NCBI GenBank assembly: GCA_035705985.1
Contig: DASSVP010000209.1
Coordinates: 1-7,755 of the forward strand
DNA: 7,755 nucleotides
Direction of reading: 5' to 3'
Origin: JACVRW01 sp035705985
GTDB taxonomy: Bacteria > Actinomycetota > Thermoleophilia > Solirubrobacterales > Thermoleophilaceae
Positions 6,619 through 7,755 of this stretch are shown piece by piece. Both the position numbers and the translations under genes were made by a program. The notes below the pieces were generated by a model. The model did no database searches and was not told the DNA's origin. It worked only from the letters and a program-made list of their open reading frames with translations. Position 1 is the stretch's first letter, and each line of letters opens with the position of its first letter.

Positions 6619-7020
6619 GTGCCGTTCACGCTCAGGAACCTCAAGGCGGATCTGGACGACGTCGGGTCCAACTTCGACGGCTCGCCGGACCTGGAGTTCC
6701 GCCTCGCGAGCAAGGCGCTCGAGCTCGAGCGGTCCGGCCTCGGCTATCAGCGCATCCCGCCCGGCTATCGCTTTCCGTACGGCCACACGCACAGGGAGCA
6801 GGAGGAGCTGTACTTGGTCGTGCGCGGGAGTGGGCGGATGAAGCTCGACGACGAGATCGTCGAGGTCAAGGAGTGGGACGTGGTGCGCGTCCCGCCCGGG
6901 ACGTGGCGAGGTTACGAGGCCGGGCCGGAAGGCCTCGAGATGCTCGTCTTCGGGGCGCCCAATCTCGGCGAGGATCCGCGCGGAGACGTGGAGGGTCAGC
7001 GCGACTGGTGGTCTGACTAG
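6619..7020 (+). CDS. Small single-domain cupin protein
   Basis: A 133-residue soluble protein with one conserved β-barrel cupin domain. Motif 1 is present: G49, then H56-T-H58 and E62 in HTHREQEELYLVVRG, supplying three of the four usual metal ligands. Motif 2 reads EWDVVRVPPGTWRGYEAG (85-102), where the usual His after PxG is Arg97, so metal binding is probably incomplete or altered. Cupins of this size act as isomerases, dioxygenases or sugar-binding/sensor domains; no specific role can be assigned. The GTG start is supported by a TAAGGT box ending 6 bases upstream and by the absence of a ribosome binding site, so translation is probably leaderless. No other start fits, because the conserved sequence begins almost at once. 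The gene stands alone, flanked by gene relics on the other strand. Confidence 0.85.
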   Translation: MPFTLRNLKADLDDVGSNFDGSPDLEFRLASKALELERSGLGYQRIPPGYRFPYGHTHREQEELYLVVRGSGRMKLDDEIVEVKEWDVVRVPPGTWRGYEAGPEGLEMLVFGAPNLGEDPRGDVEGQRDWWSD

Positions 7021-7027
7021 CGCCCGT

Positions 7028-7042
7028 TACAGCGCGCCTGTA
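7028..7042. terminator. Weak inverted repeat just after the cupin gene
   Basis: TACAG-CGCGC-CTGTA is a perfect 5-base inverted repeat with a 5-base loop, 7 bases after the cupin stop codon. It could end transcription of the cupin gene or, from the other strand, of the DUF1428 transcript. There is no T-run and the stem is short, so support is thin. Confidence 0.2.
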
Positions 7043-7135
7043 CTTGACGTGGGTGACGCCGGGCGCCTCGAGGGCGCGGACCTGTTCGAGCCGCACGTCC
7101 AGCGAGATCGAGATGTGACACCGAAGCTTGCTCAT
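7029..7135 (-). pseudogene. Relic of a dihydrofolate reductase/RibD-C-family gene with large internal deletion
   Basis: On the minus strand the ATG at 7135 opens MSKLRCHISISLD, the standard first 13 residues of the RibD C-terminal/DHFR-like family, which normally continues GFVAGPNQS and runs for ~180-200 residues. Here residue 14 onwards is VRLEQVRALEAPGVTHVKYR, which resembles the last ~20 residues of the same family. The whole reductase core is therefore missing and the ends are joined in frame near 7096/7097. After KYR the frame has no stop and runs on into the antisense of the cupin gene; a TAA at 7029-7027 is one base out of frame. It is a dead gene or a meaningless short ORF. It lies just downstream of DUF1428 on the same strand, so it was probably once part of that cluster. 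Confidence 0.6.
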
Positions 7136-7187
7136 CGCGCCACTTCAGGAGGCGGGCGCCCAACCACCTCGCGGTGCGAGCTGCGAT

Positions 7188-7535
7188 CTACTCGTCGAGC
7201 ACCGGCTGGAAGCCACCCCAGAACATCCGGCGACCGTCGAATGGCATCTCCATCTGCATCGCCTCGGAATCGGCGCTCATCTGCTCGTTCGCGGCGTCGC
7301 GGGTCGCCTTGTCCGGATACTCGATCCAGCTGAAGATGACGGTCTCGTCGTCCTTCGCCTGGGTGGCCCGGTAGAAGTCGGTCACCTCGCCCCGCGGGAC
7401 GTCGTCTCCCCAACATTCGGTGATGCGCGTGGCGCCCAGGCTCTTGAAATACCCGGCAGCCTGCTTGGCCTGCTCGATGTAGACATCCCGGTTGGCCGTC
7501 GGCACGGCCGCGACGAAGCCTTCGATATAGGACAT
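7188..7535 (-). CDS. DUF1428 (YbaA-like) family protein
   Basis: A 115-residue protein matching the DUF1428 family, whose E. coli member is YbaA. It starts MSYIEGFVAAVP and has the family's central block GATRITECWGDDVPRGEVTDF (~34-54). DDETVIFSWIEYPDKATRDAAN follows at ~62-83, and the C-terminal signature MPFDGRRMFWGGFQPVLDE lies at 97-115. The fold is a ferredoxin-like dimeric α/β barrel type; the biochemical role is unknown. The ATG at 7535 is chosen because GAGGAG (minus strand, 7546-7541) sits 5 bases upstream and because family members begin exactly here. The reading frame stays open upstream without a stop into a VOC-like fragment at the right edge, but the good ribosome binding site argues for a separate protein. 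In actinobacteria these proteins often sit with VOC and dihydrofolate reductase-like genes, and relics of both flank it here. Confidence 0.92.
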   Translation of the reverse strand: MSYIEGFVAAVPTANRDVYIEQAKQAAGYFKSLGATRITECWGDDVPRGEVTDFYRATQAKDDETVIFSWIEYPDKATRDAANEQMSADSEAMQMEMPFDGRRMFWGGFQPVLDE

Positions 7536-7755
7536 GGGGACTCCTCGTGGGTCGGTGGCCTCGTGGACGCTAGCGCGACGGGCGCGCTGGTCCCCTTTCC
7601 GCCGCGCTCCACGGCGGCTGCGTGAGCCGCGAGCCGGCTCCCCGCCGCCGCCCTCGTTCGACGCCGAATGGAACTTCACGAGCTCAAGCCGCCCGTTGCG
7701 TCCCTTGCCGTCCGGAGTCTGCATCATCGCCGTGTCCACCCGAACCCCTCCAGGC
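7536..7755 (-). pseudogene. C-terminal piece of a VOC-family gene, continuing past the right edge, apparently truncated
   Basis: Read on the minus strand from the right edge, the sequence gives GGVRVDTAMMQTPDG and then GRLELVKFHSA (to about 7662). This is the typical middle of actinobacterial VOC proteins, where MMxTPDG is followed by RLELxKFH. In the family a second half of ~60-70 residues follows. Here it is replaced by a Gly/Glu then Arg/Ser-rich stretch without recognisable structure, so the gene seems cut off after its first module. The frame has no stop and is the same as that of DUF1428, so a fused reading is formally possible. Its 5' end lies outside the window. Confidence 0.45.
7567..7595 (-). 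promoter_or_regulatory. Possible promoter of the DUF1428 gene
   Basis: On the minus strand GGGGAC (7595-7590), a 17-base spacer and TAGCGT (7572-7567) precede the gene. Transcription would start near 7560, leaving a leader of ~25 bases that holds the GAGGAG ribosome binding site. The -35 match is partial. Confidence 0.33.

Noticed and set aside
1..7755. tRNA, rRNA, CRISPR, insertion sequence or phage signature
   Set aside because: No cloverleaf-like segment, regularly spaced repeats, transposase motif or terminal inverted repeats were found by reading. The only sizeable repeat is the regulator duplication.

Overview
The window is uniformly GC-rich bacterial DNA with strongly GC-biased third codon positions. 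Gene families and promoter style suggest an actinobacterium, possibly of the Thermoleophilia (Solirubrobacter/Gaiella-like). That placement is an inference from protein style (giant LuxR-family ATPase regulators, many VOC, cupin and DUF1428 proteins, leaderless starts), not from a marker gene.

Left part (1-3581): two tandem paralogous LuxR-family regulators of the large ATPase (LAL/MalT-like) type. Only the last 210 codons of the first are in the window; the second is complete. The two copies align without a gap for 636 bases (2-637 against 2940-3575). The alignment runs past the stop codon of the second gene and through a shared promoter layout, a hexamer AGGTCG, a 17-base spacer and a TANNNT -10 box, just ahead of the next start codon. 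So the same promoter module appears to drive both the second regulator and the transporter behind it. A short inverted repeat, perfect in the second copy, overlaps the -35 position and is a candidate operator.

Middle (3582-6268): a 14-TM-type MFS drug exporter of the DHA2 (EmrB/QacA) type, overlapped by 4 bases by a membrane PAP2/inositolphosphotransferase-like enzyme. A possible 28-codon ORF with a strong ribosome binding site follows, then a small VOC (glyoxalase-fold) protein. All run on the + strand and could form one operon. The simplest reading is that the regulators sense a metabolite or stress and control export plus envelope-lipid or phosphoester remodelling; the ligand is unknown.

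Right part (6269-7755): a scrambled accessory area. It holds an intact single-domain cupin gene with a probable leaderless GTG start and an intact minus-strand DUF1428 (YbaA-like) gene. At least three minus-strand relics lie among them: unrecognised coding-like fragments in different frames (6265-6618), a dihydrofolate reductase/RibD-family gene reduced to its first 13 and last ~20 residues (7037-7135), and the piece of a VOC protein at the right edge. The VOC piece stays in frame with DUF1428. No rRNA, tRNA, CRISPR array, insertion sequence or replication origin was seen.
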